A program made the translations under genes and the position numbers. A DNA stretch of 22,213 bases, taken from the NCBI GenBank assembly GCA_947381875.1, contig CANCXY010000018.1, positions 1 through 22,213 of the forward strand. The letters run 5' to 3'. Positions 14,288 through 20,784 of the stretch are shown here, in pieces. Within the stretch, counting starts at the first letter, position 1, and every line of letters starts with the position of its first letter. The DNA comes from an uncultured Clostridia bacterium. Its GTDB lineage: Bacteria > Bacillota > Clostridia > Oscillospirales > Ruminococcaceae. Under the pieces are notes generated by a model. It saw only the letters and a program-made list of their open reading frames with translations, ran no database searches and was not told the origin of the DNA.

Positions 14288-14506
14288 ACCCCCAAGATGA
14301 CAAAGCGTTTCGGACCACAAGAGGCTTGACAAGGCCAGGGACAACGCAAAGGATTGCGCCCGGCGTGTGAAAATGCCGGGCTGACCGCCTGTCGCTGCGA
14401 CAGTGCCAGATACAATATACCACAGTTCGACCGGTTTTGGAACATCCTTACAGAGGAAAAACACCCGCCAGAGAATTTTTATAGACGCATAAAATCACAT
14501 CTACAG
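14288..14506. other. Gene-free stretch with two small hairpins
   Basis: No reading frame with a start signal is seen. It contains CCCGGC/GCCGGG (14359-14364 and 14375-14380) and a perfect CTGTCGC-T-GCGACAG (14389-14403). A TTGACA at 14326 has no matching -10 box. Nothing further can be supported. Confidence 0.5.
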
Positions 14507-14535
14507 TAGACTTTTTTGCACCGGTGTGGTACAAT
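14507..14535 (+). promoter_or_regulatory. Promoter of the histidine kinase gene
   Basis: TAGACT (14507-14512), 17 bases, and TACAAT (14530-14535) preceded by TGG, an extended -10. It lies 57 bases upstream of the kinase ATG and makes the longer ORF start at 14524 impossible. Confidence 0.65.
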
Positions 14536-14592
14536 GGGGATGGTAAGATTTGCATTAAGGTTTTTCGCGCAGCTCGGAAAGGGGGCGCTGGT

Positions 14593-16938
14593 ATGCAGAC
14601 AATCAAAGATATTGTGGCAAAAGAGATGGTCCGTATCGCGATTATCATGGCCGTGATCCTGCTGATCCTCTTTTCCGGCATTCAGATGGTGAATATCCAG
14701 CGTGACAGCCAGCGCGACGCAGTGTTGGCTGTGAAGCAGGTGGAACAGATCTTAGAGGAAAACGCCCAGGAAATGGAACTGGTGCAGGCGCAGTACCGCA
14801 CCACCTGCCTGAACAATGCCCGCACCGCCGCCTATATCCTGCAATATAACCCCGCCGCCGTCCATGACTCCGCGGAGCTGACAAAGATTGCCGCGAGCCT
14901 CGAAGTGGATGAGATCCATGTCTTCGATAAAACCGGCACCATCGTGGCCGGTACCAACCCCGAATATTTCGGCCTCTCCTTCGACTCCGGCGAGCAGATC
15001 AGCTATTTCAAGCCCCTTTTGAACGACCCCTCCCTGGAACTGGTACAGGAGATCACCCCCAACACCGCCGACGGCCGCCAGGTGCAGTATTCCGCGCTCT
15101 GGAGCGAGGACCGGCAGTTTATCCTGCAAATCGGCATGTACCCCGTCAATGTGCAGCGCGTCACCGACCGCAGCGAGCTTTCCCATATCTTTTCCCTGCT
15201 GCGCGCGGGTGTCGGCTACAGCCTCTATGCCATCGACGCCGAAACCGGCAATGTCGTCGGCTCTACCCATATTGAAAACGAGCCGCGCCATTTCTCCGCC
15301 ATCGGCCTGCGCGAGGATCAGCTCACCTCCCCCAACGCGTTCTATGCCACCCTGGACGGCTCCTTCTCCTATTGCTTTGCCAAAAAGCTGAACGACAGCT
15401 ACATTGTATGGGCCGCCCCCGTCTTCCTCTCCCTGCGCTCCCTGCTCATCAATGACCTGCTTTTAGCCGTCGGCCTGGCCCTCATCGCCATCATCCTGGT
15501 ATACAGCGTGATGCGTGCCACCAGCCGCGCCGTGATCGCCCCCGCGCAGCGCGTCAACGGGAAACTGCGCGCCATCCAGGAGGGCGACCTCTCCACCAAG
15601 GTGGACGTATACGACAGCGTGGAGTTTATGGAGCTGAGCGAGCATGTCAACAATATGGTACACAGCCTCAGCCAGTCCAACGAAAAGCTGGAAATGAGCG
15701 CGCAGATCGAGCGCCAGAAAGAGGAACTGGAGCGCCAGCATACCCGCCTGGAGGCCGCCGTCGCCCGTGCGGAGGAGGCCAGCCGCGCGAAATCGGAATT
15801 CCTGTTCAATATGTCGCACGATATCCGCACCCCGATGAACGCCATCATCGGTTTTACGCACCTTGCCCTCGAAAGCGAAGACCCCGCCGCCAAACAGGAG
15901 TATTTGCAGAATATCGACACTTCCTCCAAACAGCTCCTCGATCTTGTCAACAACGTGCTGGAGCTTTCGCGTATCCAGAACAAAAAGGTTATTATTGAGG
16001 AGCAGCTTGTCGACCTGGGCGAGGTACTGGATAAACTGCGCACGCTGTTCATGGCCGATATGCAGAACCGCCGCCTTGAATACACCGTAACGCGCACGTT
16101 TGAACACGCGTACTTATTTATAGATGTGACGCATTTCACGCAGATCATACTGAATATTGTGGGCAACGCCATCAAGTACACGCCCGACGGCGGCTCCATC
16201 CATATTACCGTGCGCGAGCTGCCGTGCGAAACGCCGGATACCTGTATCGTTGAGACCGCCATCGCGGACAGCGGCATCGGCATGTCGGAGGAGTTTCTGG
16301 AACACGCGTTTGAATCGTTCGCGCGGGAGCGCACCTCCACCATCAGCGGCGTGCAGGGCACCGGGCTTGGCCTGTCTATCGTGAAAGATTTGGTGGATAT
16401 GATGAAGGGCGAAGTCGTCATCGAGAGCAGGCAGGGCCAGGGCACCACCGTGACGGTCCGCCTGCCGCACCGCATCGGCAAGGCCCCGGACGCCCATGCC
16501 CCGGAGGCCGCCGCGCGCGCGTTCGACCCCGCCATTTTCCATGGCATCCATATCCTCATGGCGGAGGATATCGACATCAACGCCATGATCGCCATCAAGC
16601 TGCTGGTGGGCAAGGGCTGCCAGGTGGACCGCGCCCGTGACGGCGTGGAGTGCGTGGATAAGCTCCTGAAAGCGGAGGCCGGGTACTATGACCTGGTGCT
16701 GATGGATATCCAGATGCCGAATATGAACGGCTACCAGGCCACCCAGACCATCCGCGCGTTCGACGACCGCGATAAAGCGGGCATCCCCATCCTGGCGCTC
16801 ACGGCAAACTCCTTCCAGGAGGACCGCGACAAAGCCGCCGAAGTAGGCATGAACGGCCATATCGCCAAGCCGCTGGACCCGGCGAAGCTGTTTGCCGCCA
16901 TGGCGGAGGTGCTGACGGTGCGCGGCGGGGAGAAATAA
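14593..16938 (+). CDS. Hybrid sensor histidine kinase with receiver domain
   Basis: A 781-residue membrane hybrid kinase. Domains in order: TM1 at about 14-32; an exterior sensor of about 250 residues resembling a Cache/PAS fold (IHVFDKTGTIVAGTNPEYFG); TM2 at about 283-308; HAMP at about 308-360; a coiled coil to about 398 (EKLEMSAQIERQKEELERQ); HisKA with FNMSHDIRTPMN, phospho-acceptor His409; HATPase_c about 505-625 with N box (NIVGNAIKYT), DSGIGM and GTGLGLSIV; and a REC domain about 650-775 with MAEDIDIN and LMDIQMPNMNG, phospho-acceptor Asp705. The ATG at 14593 follows GGAAAGGGGGCGCTGGT. There is no HPt domain, no DNA-binding output and no response regulator next to it, so the partner must lie elsewhere. 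It is monocistronic. The signal is unknown. Confidence 0.93.
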   Translation: MQTIKDIVAKEMVRIAIIMAVILLILFSGIQMVNIQRDSQRDAVLAVKQVEQILEENAQEMELVQAQYRTTCLNNARTAAYILQYNPAAVHDSAELTKIAASLEVDEIHVFDKTGTIVAGTNPEYFGLSFDSGEQISYFKPLLNDPSLELVQEITPNTADGRQVQYSALWSEDRQFILQIGMYPVNVQRVTDRSELSHIFSLLRAGVGYSLYAIDAETGNVVGSTHIENEPRHFSAIGLREDQLTSPNAFYATLDGSFSYCFAKKLNDSYIVWAAPVFLSLRSLLINDLLLAVGLALIAIILVYSVMRATSRAVIAPAQRVNGKLRAIQEGDLSTKVDVYDSVEFMELSEHVNNMVHSLSQSNEKLEMSAQIERQKEELERQHTRLEAAVARAEEASRAKSEFLFNMSHDIRTPMNAIIGFTHLALESEDPAAKQEYLQNIDTSSKQLLDLVNNVLELSRIQNKKVIIEEQLVDLGEVLDKLRTLFMADMQNRRLEYTVTRTFEHAYLFIDVTHFTQIILNIVGNAIKYTPDGGSIHITVRELPCETPDTCIVETAIADSGIGMSEEFLEHAFESFARERTSTISGVQGTGLGLSIVKDLVDMMKGEVVIESRQGQGTTVTVRLPHRIGKAPDAHAPEAAARAFDPAIFHGIHILMAEDIDINAMIAIKLLVGKGCQVDRARDGVECVDKLLKAEAGYYDLVLMDIQMPNMNGYQATQTIRAFDDRDKAGIPILALTANSFQEDRDKAAEVGMNGHIAKPLDPAKLFAAMAEVLTVRGGEK

Positions 16939-16954
16939 TACTTATTTTTATAGC

Positions 16955-16977
16955 GCCCCCGCCCTTTGGGCGGGGGC
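16955..16977. repeat. 10-bp hairpin after the histidine kinase gene
   Basis: GCCCCCGCCC-TTT-GGGCGGGGGC stands 16 bases after the stop codon. It is in terminator position but is followed by ATTATG rather than a T-run. The T-rich stretch lies on the 5' side, so it might work better for the other strand. Confidence 0.5.
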
Positions 16978-17025
16978 ATTATGTAAAAATATCACTGGGG
17001 CGCGGGCAGCGCCCTTAAAATCTTT

Positions 17026-17056
17026 TGCATAGTTTTCCCTTCCCTTACAGATACTA
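17026..17056 (+). promoter_or_regulatory. Sigma-G-like promoter upstream of spoVT
   Basis: TGCATA (17026-17031), 18 bases, and GATACTA (17050-17056). The known sigma-G consensus is close to TGAATA, 17-18 bases, CATACTA, so each box has one mismatch. In Bacillus subtilis spoVT is transcribed by sigma-G in the forespore, which agrees. The leader would be about 205 bases long and include the stem-loop 17074-17195. Confidence 0.55.
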
Positions 17057-17069
17057 ACAGGGACAAGCG

Positions 17070-17247
17070 GGCGTGCCCAAGGCAAAGAGCTTCCCCTGTG
17101 CTTCCCCACCCACAGGGCTGCGGGGACTCCTTGTATATCTCCCGCCCGAAGGGCGGGGATTGCAAAGAAAAGCTCTGCGGCCTGGGCACTCCCGGACGAA
17201 CGCGGGCATGGCCCGGCGTTTCTGTGGGCCGCGGGGTTGCGCGGCCC
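17070..17247 (-). repeat. Composite stem-loop in the spoVT leader
   Basis: GTGCCCA near 17074 with TGGGCAC near 17189, plus AGAGCTT with AAGCTCT inside, make an outer stem. It encloses a hairpin CTCCCGCCC-GAA-GGGCGGGGAT (about 17139-17160). The right half, read on the minus strand, shares blocks with 12969-13030. A separate perfect 8-bp hairpin GGGCCGCG/CGCGGCCC (17226-17247) stands just before the spoVT ribosome site. No gene is seen in 16939-17267. Confidence 0.55.
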
Positions 17248-17267
17248 TGAAAAGGGAGGCAAAACAA

Positions 17268-17792
17268 ATGAAAGCAACCGGCATTGTACGCCGCATCGAC
17301 GACCTGGGGCGTGTGGTAATCCCCAAAGAGATCCGCCGCACGCAGCTCATCCGCGTAGGCGACCCGCTGGAGATCTATGTTTCCGGGGCGGGCGAAGTGA
17401 TCTTCAAAAAATACAGCCCCATCGGGGAATTGTCGGACGTGGCGTCGCGCTACGCTGAAGTGCTGTCCCGCACGACGGGGGCGGCGGTGGCCGTCACAGA
17501 CCGCGACCATGTAGTGGCGGCGGCAGGCTCGGCCAAGGATACCGTGGACAAGCCCCTCACGTCCGCCTACACGCGCGCGGTAGAGCGCAGGCGTCTGTAT
17601 ACGGCGGACGGCGCGGATACCGCCCTGCCGCTGTGCGAGGGCACGCGTACCTCAGCCTCAGCCATCATGCCTATTTTGAGCAGCGGCGATCTGATTGGCA
17701 GCGTTGCCCTCACCGGCGGCAAACCCGATTCGGAGAATGTCACGCTTGTGAAAGTGGCCGCCGCATTTTTGGGGCGGCAGTTGGAGGAATAG
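17268..17792 (+). CDS. spoVT: Stage V sporulation protein T
   Basis: A 174-residue forespore transcription factor, an AbrB relative that modulates sigma-G-dependent genes for spore maturation. Residues 1-50 form the swapped-hairpin AbrB DNA-binding domain, starting MKATGIVRRIDDLGRVVIPK and continuing EIRRT, and are nearly identical to what I recall of B. subtilis SpoVT. The rest (about 55-174) is the GAF-like domain ending AAAFLGRQLEE. The length matches the family (about 178). The ATG follows AAAGGGAGGCAAAACAA. The frame is open upstream to 17073, but that part is stem-loop leader. The gene is single, with a sigma-G-like promoter and a strong terminator. It indicates that the organism is a spore former. 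Confidence 0.95.
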   Translation: MKATGIVRRIDDLGRVVIPKEIRRTQLIRVGDPLEIYVSGAGEVIFKKYSPIGELSDVASRYAEVLSRTTGAAVAVTDRDHVVAAAGSAKDTVDKPLTSAYTRAVERRRLYTADGADTALPLCEGTRTSASAIMPILSSGDLIGSVALTGGKPDSENVTLVKVAAAFLGRQLEE

Positions 17793-17806
17793 CGCTTATA
17801 GCGCGG

Positions 17807-17852
17807 CAGCGCCCGGAAAACCCTTAGAAGGGTTTTCCGGGCGCTGATTTTT
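17807..17852 (+). terminator. Strong rho-independent terminator of spoVT
   Basis: A perfect 18-bp stem (17807-17824 with 17829-17846, loop TAGA) is followed by ATTTTT. It stands 14 bases after the stop codon. Confidence 0.92.
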
Positions 17853-17968
17853 GGGAGGGAACGGGGGCGGCACATACCACCTGAAGCGCATATTGGGCGG
17901 CTTTCCCCTGTACCTTTCCTGTACCGTTTCACGGACACTTTTCATTTGCTATATGCAGTCGCAGGCAC

Positions 17969-18010
17969 AAAAAAACCGCACAATATCTGGTTTTCCCAGA
18001 CATCATGCGG
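17969..18010 (-). terminator. Terminator of the disrupted tRNA gene
   Basis: On the minus strand CCGCATGATGTCTGG (18010-17996) pairs fully with CCAGATATTGTGCGG (17990-17976), allowing three G-U pairs, around a GAAAA loop, and is followed by seven T residues. It stands 11 bases beyond the CCA end of the tRNA fragment, so it is most likely the original tRNA terminator; it would also end the integrase transcript. Confidence 0.82.
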
Positions 18011-18021
18011 GGGTTATACCG

Positions 18022-18049
18022 TGGTGAGCCATCGGAGATTCGAACTCCG
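18022..18049 (-). other. tRNA 3'-end fragment: attachment site (attL/attR)
   Basis: The minus strand reads CGGAGTTCGAATCTCCG (T arm) then ATGGCTC-A-CCA, i.e. the 3' acceptor strand, discriminator and CCA of a tRNA. No D arm or anticodon arm follows upstream, where the integrase gene begins. The acceptor sequence would pair with GAGCCAT, which fits a clostridial tRNA-Lys as I remember it; the identity is tentative. A tyrosine integrase gene 24 bases away makes this the attachment site of the integrated element. The intact or 5' part of the tRNA should lie beyond the right end of the window. Confidence 0.8.
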
Positions 18050-18072
18050 TAAGAATCCCCGAATATCTGCAT

Positions 18073-19182
18073 TTATTGGCTGTACTGTGCTTTTACTGTG
18101 CCTTTTTGTGTCAAAAAGCTGTCCAAAACGCCTGCCGCTTCCTTCAGCCGGTTTTGCCGGATATGTGTATAAATCTGCATGGTTGTGGACAAATCCGCAT
18201 GCCCAAGCAATTCCTGCGCAACCTTTGCATCTATCCCCGCTTCATACAAAATCGTCGCGTATTCATGGCGCAGCGTATGCCGATTCAGTTCGCACGCCCA
18301 CACGGTGCGCCCCGCTCTGTCGCTGCGCGCTTCGTCCCTGTGTGCCAGACCATGCGCCCGGCAATAGGCTTCCCAGCGTTTATTCAAAGCGGATTTGCTG
18401 ATTGGTTCGCCGCCCCCAATCAGGTATTCCCCTTTCTCGCCCCGCCCGCGCTGGGTGAGGATATCCCGCAGCGGCGACAGCAGCGGGACAATGCGCACGC
18501 CCTGCCGCGTCTTTGTCTCGGAGATAACAGGGCGGTTGGAATGGTATACCACCGCTTTTGCAATGGAAATTGTGCCTGCGTCAAAATCTATATCCTGCCA
18601 TTGCAGCGCCAGAGCCTCCCCGCACCGTGCGCCTGTGTACAAAATCAGCGCAGGCAAGAGAAAGTCTTCAGGTGTGGTACCCTTGACTGCCTCCACCGCC
18701 GAGACCGGAGCAAGGGTGCGCGTCGTACTGGGAAGCCCTTGTGGAATGGCAACGCCATCTGTCGGCAGCGCCCGGATCTGCCGTGCCATCAGTGCGTAAA
18801 GGAAAATTTGCCGCACAACCGTGAGCTGATTGCGCACGGTCTTTTGGGCGTATCCCCGCTTTGCCATGTACTGTAAAAATGCGTTGATATCCGCCGCTTC
18901 AATCTGCCGCACAGGGTCCTTCCCGAAATACTCTACTGCGCGTGCCATAGCGGCCTTGTACACATGCACGGAACCATAACGGATTTGCGGCTCATGCTGT
19001 GCCCACCATTCCGCCGCCGCTTCCTCAAACGTCAGCCCTCGCGCCTGCTTTTCCTCGTAGGCCGCGATTTTCTGCATCACTTCGCGCTCCGTCTTTGCCC
19101 GGAACGCAACGCGCTTGCCTCCTATCGTCAGCTTTTTCTCAAACAGGCCATCAGGACGGCGGTACATCTTTTGCCTGGCCAA
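18073..19182 (-). CDS. int: Phage/ICE-type tyrosine recombinase (integrase)
   Basis: A 369-residue site-specific recombinase. The N-terminal arm-binding part begins MARQKMYRRPDGLFEKKL; the core-binding domain (SAM-like) covers about residues 50-135; the catalytic domain has Arg186 in YTGARCGEAL, Lys224 in ETKT, His302 and Arg305 in NRHTLRHEYAT, His328 in LLGHADLSTT and nucleophile Tyr338 in MQIYTHI, so it is complete. I start it at TTG 19182, 7 bases after AAGGGGG, which gives the usual MARxKMY start; ATG 19209 has no ribosome site. It is transcribed towards the tRNA fragment, the common layout for elements inserted in tRNA genes. A divergent small RNA promoter overlaps its leader. Confidence 0.93.
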   Translation of the reverse strand: MARQKMYRRPDGLFEKKLTIGGKRVAFRAKTEREVMQKIAAYEEKQARGLTFEEAAAEWWAQHEPQIRYGSVHVYKAAMARAVEYFGKDPVRQIEAADINAFLQYMAKRGYAQKTVRNQLTVVRQIFLYALMARQIRALPTDGVAIPQGLPSTTRTLAPVSAVEAVKGTTPEDFLLPALILYTGARCGEALALQWQDIDFDAGTISIAKAVVYHSNRPVISETKTRQGVRIVPLLSPLRDILTQRGRGEKGEYLIGGGEPISKSALNKRWEAYCRAHGLAHRDEARSDRAGRTVWACELNRHTLRHEYATILYEAGIDAKVAQELLGHADLSTTMQIYTHIRQNRLKEAAGVLDSFLTQKGTVKAQYSQ

Positions 19183-19194
19183 ACAGACACCCCC

Positions 19195-19223
19195 TTGCAA
19201 AATCCACAAGAAGGGCGTATACT
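19195..19223 (+). promoter_or_regulatory. Promoter divergent from the integrase gene
   Basis: TTGCAA (19195-19200), a 17-base spacer, and TATACT (19218-19223) on the plus strand. It starts 13 bases upstream of the integrase start codon and fires away from it, towards a terminator at 19279-19309. Confidence 0.6.
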
Positions 19224-19256
19224 ATGCTTGACATCTTGCATAGCCCCCTCTTGTGG
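19204..19256. repeat. 53-bp interrupted palindrome upstream of int
   Basis: CCACAAGA (19204-19211) with TCTTGTGG (19249-19256), GGG (19213-19215) with CCC, and CTATGC (19222-19227) with GCATAG (19238-19243) are nested around the same centre. It covers the plus-strand -10 box. It could bind a protein such as an excisionase or integrase, or fold in the integrase leader RNA. Confidence 0.6.
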
Positions 19257-19309
19257 GCTGACGCGCTTCCTCTTCGCTCCCAGTGCTGCAACACTGGGGG
19301 CATTTTTTT
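19230..19309 (+). ncRNA. Candidate ~80-nt small RNA opposite the integrase leader
   Basis: From the expected start of the promoter at 19195-19223 to an intrinsic terminator. It contains AGCCC/GGGCT (19242-19246 and 19255-19259) and the terminator hairpin, and no reading frame with a ribosome site. If the integrase is transcribed from a promoter further right, this RNA would be antisense to its leader and could limit integrase synthesis. No integrase promoter was recognised, so the antisense role is inference. Confidence 0.5.
19279..19309 (+). terminator. Rho-independent terminator of the small RNA
   Basis: CCCAGTG-CTGCAA-CACTGGG (19279-19298) followed by GGCA and seven T residues. No plus-strand protein gene precedes it. 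From 19310 to 19517 I see no gene, only a hairpin CCGCTTTG/CAAAGCGG (19457-19477). Confidence 0.78.
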
Positions 19310-19517
19310 GTTTGCAGGCCGTCGCAAACACCACACAAACACCGTATATTTTCGCCGTTTGTTTCATCCCACACTCGCAACACGGGATCAGTCGGATGCG
19401 CTGCGGGGCGGCTGTGCGCCTCTGTGGCGCGCTTTGCCTGCCGGACGATAGTTTTCCCGCTTTGTACAGCAAAGCGGCTGTGCGGGGCTCTGGCGGGCGC
19501 TGGACGCTATTTCTGCC

Positions 19518-19790
19518 CTACATGCCGAACAAATCGGCGTGGGTGCCGGTACGGGTGAGATATAGGGTACCGCCCTCTATACGATAAATCAGGAGCCAGT
19601 CGCTTTGTATATGGCACTCCTGAAAGCCTGCCCAATTACCCGATAAAGCATGGTTTTTATTCGTGGGCGGCAATGGTGCAGGCACGGCCAGTACGTCAAT
19701 CACAGCGGCCAACAGCGCCATATTGCAGCCGCGCTTCAGACAGCGGCGGCGGTCTTTCCGGAATGATGCGGTAAAGTTGACTTCAAGCAT
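19518..19790 (-). CDS. YafQ/RelE-family mRNA interferase toxin
   Basis: A 90-residue type II toxin expected to cut mRNA on the ribosome. It begins MLEVNFTASFRKDRRRCLKR, like YafQ proteins, then has the basic middle, the HALSGNWAGFQECHIQSDWL segment and the end LYLTRTGTHADLF, both hallmarks of the YafQ group (catalytic His and Asp/Phe near the end are present). ATG 19790 is preferred over 19799 because AGAGG lies at a good distance and the N-terminus fits the family. It overlaps the end of the antitoxin gene, so translation is coupled. It is the second gene of the pair at 19783-20019 and appears intact. Confidence 0.9.
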   Translation of the reverse strand: MLEVNFTASFRKDRRRCLKRGCNMALLAAVIDVLAVPAPLPPTNKNHALSGNWAGFQECHIQSDWLLIYRIEGGTLYLTRTGTHADLFGM

Positions 19791-20019
19791 CCTTCTCATC
19801 CTCTGCGTCCAGCATGGCGAACAGCTCCGCGGCGCTCCCTCTGAAGTGCTGCCCGGTACCGGTGCGGATCATCTCATTTACTTCCTGCATGGCGGCGACG
19901 GTTTCAGCGTTTGGCGTTTCGTCCGGAACAACCACACCCTGCAAATAGGCCACGACGTAAAGCAATTTGCTTTCCGGCACATGGTCTATCAGGCTCTTCG
20001 CAAGTTCTCTGCTGCTCAT
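19783..20019 (-). CDS. RelB/DinJ-like antitoxin
   Basis: A 78-residue protein directly upstream of and overlapping the YafQ-type toxin gene. The N-terminal part (SSRELAKSLIDHVPESKLLY) resembles short helical antitoxins of clostridial pairs. The C-terminal part (ETVAAMQEVNEMI then HFRGSAAELFAML) matches the toxin-binding tail seen with YafQ/RelE toxins. The ATG at 20019 stands 6-7 bases after AAAGGAGGT; the GTG at 20028 would place the ribosome site inside the gene. It should neutralise the toxin and repress the operon. The stop codon overlaps the toxin start. Confidence 0.82.
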   Translation of the reverse strand: MSSRELAKSLIDHVPESKLLYVVAYLQGVVVPDETPNAETVAAMQEVNEMIRTGTGQHFRGSAAELFAMLDAEDEKDA

Positions 20020-20063
20020 TCTCTGCACCTCCTTTGCGCTCTATAGCGGATTTCTGGATATGA

Positions 20064-20103
20064 CTTGATACTCCCCACGGCTAAAGCCGGGGAGAGGATC
20101 AAG
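20064..20103. mobile_element. IS200/IS605-like terminal hairpin (solitary)
   Basis: CTCCCC-AC-GGCTAAAGCC-GGGGAG (20071-20094), with an outer CTTGAT/ATCAAG (20064-20069 and 20098-20103). The stem with a two-base AC bulge and a TAAA loop is the form I know from the right ends of IS605/IS1341-type (tnpB-carrying) elements. No tnpA or tnpB is present, so this would be a remnant or a non-autonomous end. It overlaps the stop codon of the small gene at 20099-20284. Confidence 0.5.
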
Positions 20104-20284
20104 CGCCTCTATACATCCCTGCAGCCTTGCGGCTTTGCAGTTCCTTCAGCACGGCCCGCCCGCTGCGATTGTTATATTCAAGCGTCTGCTGTTTCGTCAT
20201 GTTTCGGGTAATCTCGTAATTATATTCCCGTACCTTGTGGATGTCTTCAACAGTAAAATCAGGGCTTATGTCAAGTTCTTTCAC
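20099..20284 (-). CDS. Small PIN-partner protein, probable antitoxin
   Basis: A 61-residue protein beginning MKELDISPDFTVEDIHKVRE, followed by YNYEITRNMT, rich in charged helical residues. Similar short proteins stand next to PIN-domain genes in many gut Clostridia, so it is probably the antitoxin. It starts with GTG at 20284, two bases after the PIN stop codon, with GTGAGGAATAG as ribosome site. Its place after the toxin is the reverse of the usual order. Its C-terminus (GMYRGA) and stop codon run into the IS605-like hairpin, so the natural end may have been altered. Confidence 0.65.
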   Translation of the reverse strand: MKELDISPDFTVEDIHKVREYNYEITRNMTKQQTLEYNNRSGRAVLKELQSRKAAGMYRGA

Positions 20285-20286
20285 AC

Positions 20287-20772
20287 CTATTCCTCACTTT
20301 CAATCAGAACACTCGGATTTAGAATATCAATAGCTTTCCGGTTTTGCAGGTTTGTGATTGCTCTTACGCCACGGATAGTTTTGATATTGACCATATGCTT
20401 AAAATTCCATGAGAGGATACAGTCACACCCGCTGACAACCGCAGCGCCAATGTGCTGACAGTCATCTAAACTCTTTTTTGTTAGTATGCCCATATCAATG
20501 ATTTGATGTGCCACGTCCCATGCACTTTCGTCAATATCCACGACGGTAAACGCGATCTGGTTCAGCGCATCCAGCATGTGCCCTCTTTTCGGCTCCGCAC
20601 ACATGGAAATTTCTTTCAAAGTCAATGTGGAAAGAACTACGTCATATAAGCCGTCTTGAAACATTTTCCATAATTTCCGCGTATCGGCCATCTTTTCTGG
20701 AACATCTTCCTGAAAAAGGTGACTGACAACGGACGTATCCAGATAGACCTTAATCTTCTCTATGAAGTCCAC
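20287..20772 (-). CDS. PIN-domain ribonuclease (VapC-type toxin)
   Basis: A 161-residue PIN-domain protein. The acidic metal site is visible: Asp12 in VYLDTSVVSHL, Glu54 in TLKEIS, Asp103/Asp104 in KSLDDCQHIGAA, and Asp117 in GCDCILSWNFKH. The SWNFKHM ending of the core is typical of this PIN group. Such proteins cut tRNA or rRNA and are held in check by a cognate antitoxin, probably the next gene. The start is GTG at 20772 after AAGGAAGGG, at rather short spacing. It follows the repressor stop codon by 12 bases, so it is probably expressed with the repressor in the lysogenic state. Confidence 0.85.
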   Translation of the reverse strand: MDFIEKIKVYLDTSVVSHLFQEDVPEKMADTRKLWKMFQDGLYDVVLSTLTLKEISMCAEPKRGHMLDALNQIAFTVVDIDESAWDVAHQIIDMGILTKKSLDDCQHIGAAVVSGCDCILSWNFKHMVNIKTIRGVRAITNLQNRKAIDILNPSVLIESEE

Positions 20773-20784
20773 CGCCCTTCCTTC

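Noticed and set aside
14326..14354. Promoter with TTGACA at 14326
   Set aside because: There is no -10-like box at 15-19 bases; the sequence there is GC-rich.
14524..14592. Upstream start of the histidine kinase (23 extra residues)
   Set aside because: It would overlap the -10 box; ATG 14593 has a strong ribosome site and directly precedes TM1.
19283..19558. Small plus-strand gene between the integrase and the YafQ-type toxin
   Set aside because: It has no ribosome site, its start lies inside the small RNA terminator, and its composition is irregular (many Cys, Arg, His).
18964..19587. Plus-strand frame opposite the 5' part of the integrase gene
   Set aside because: It is the antisense shadow of the integrase gene, continuing over the small RNA terminator, without a start signal or a recognisable domain.
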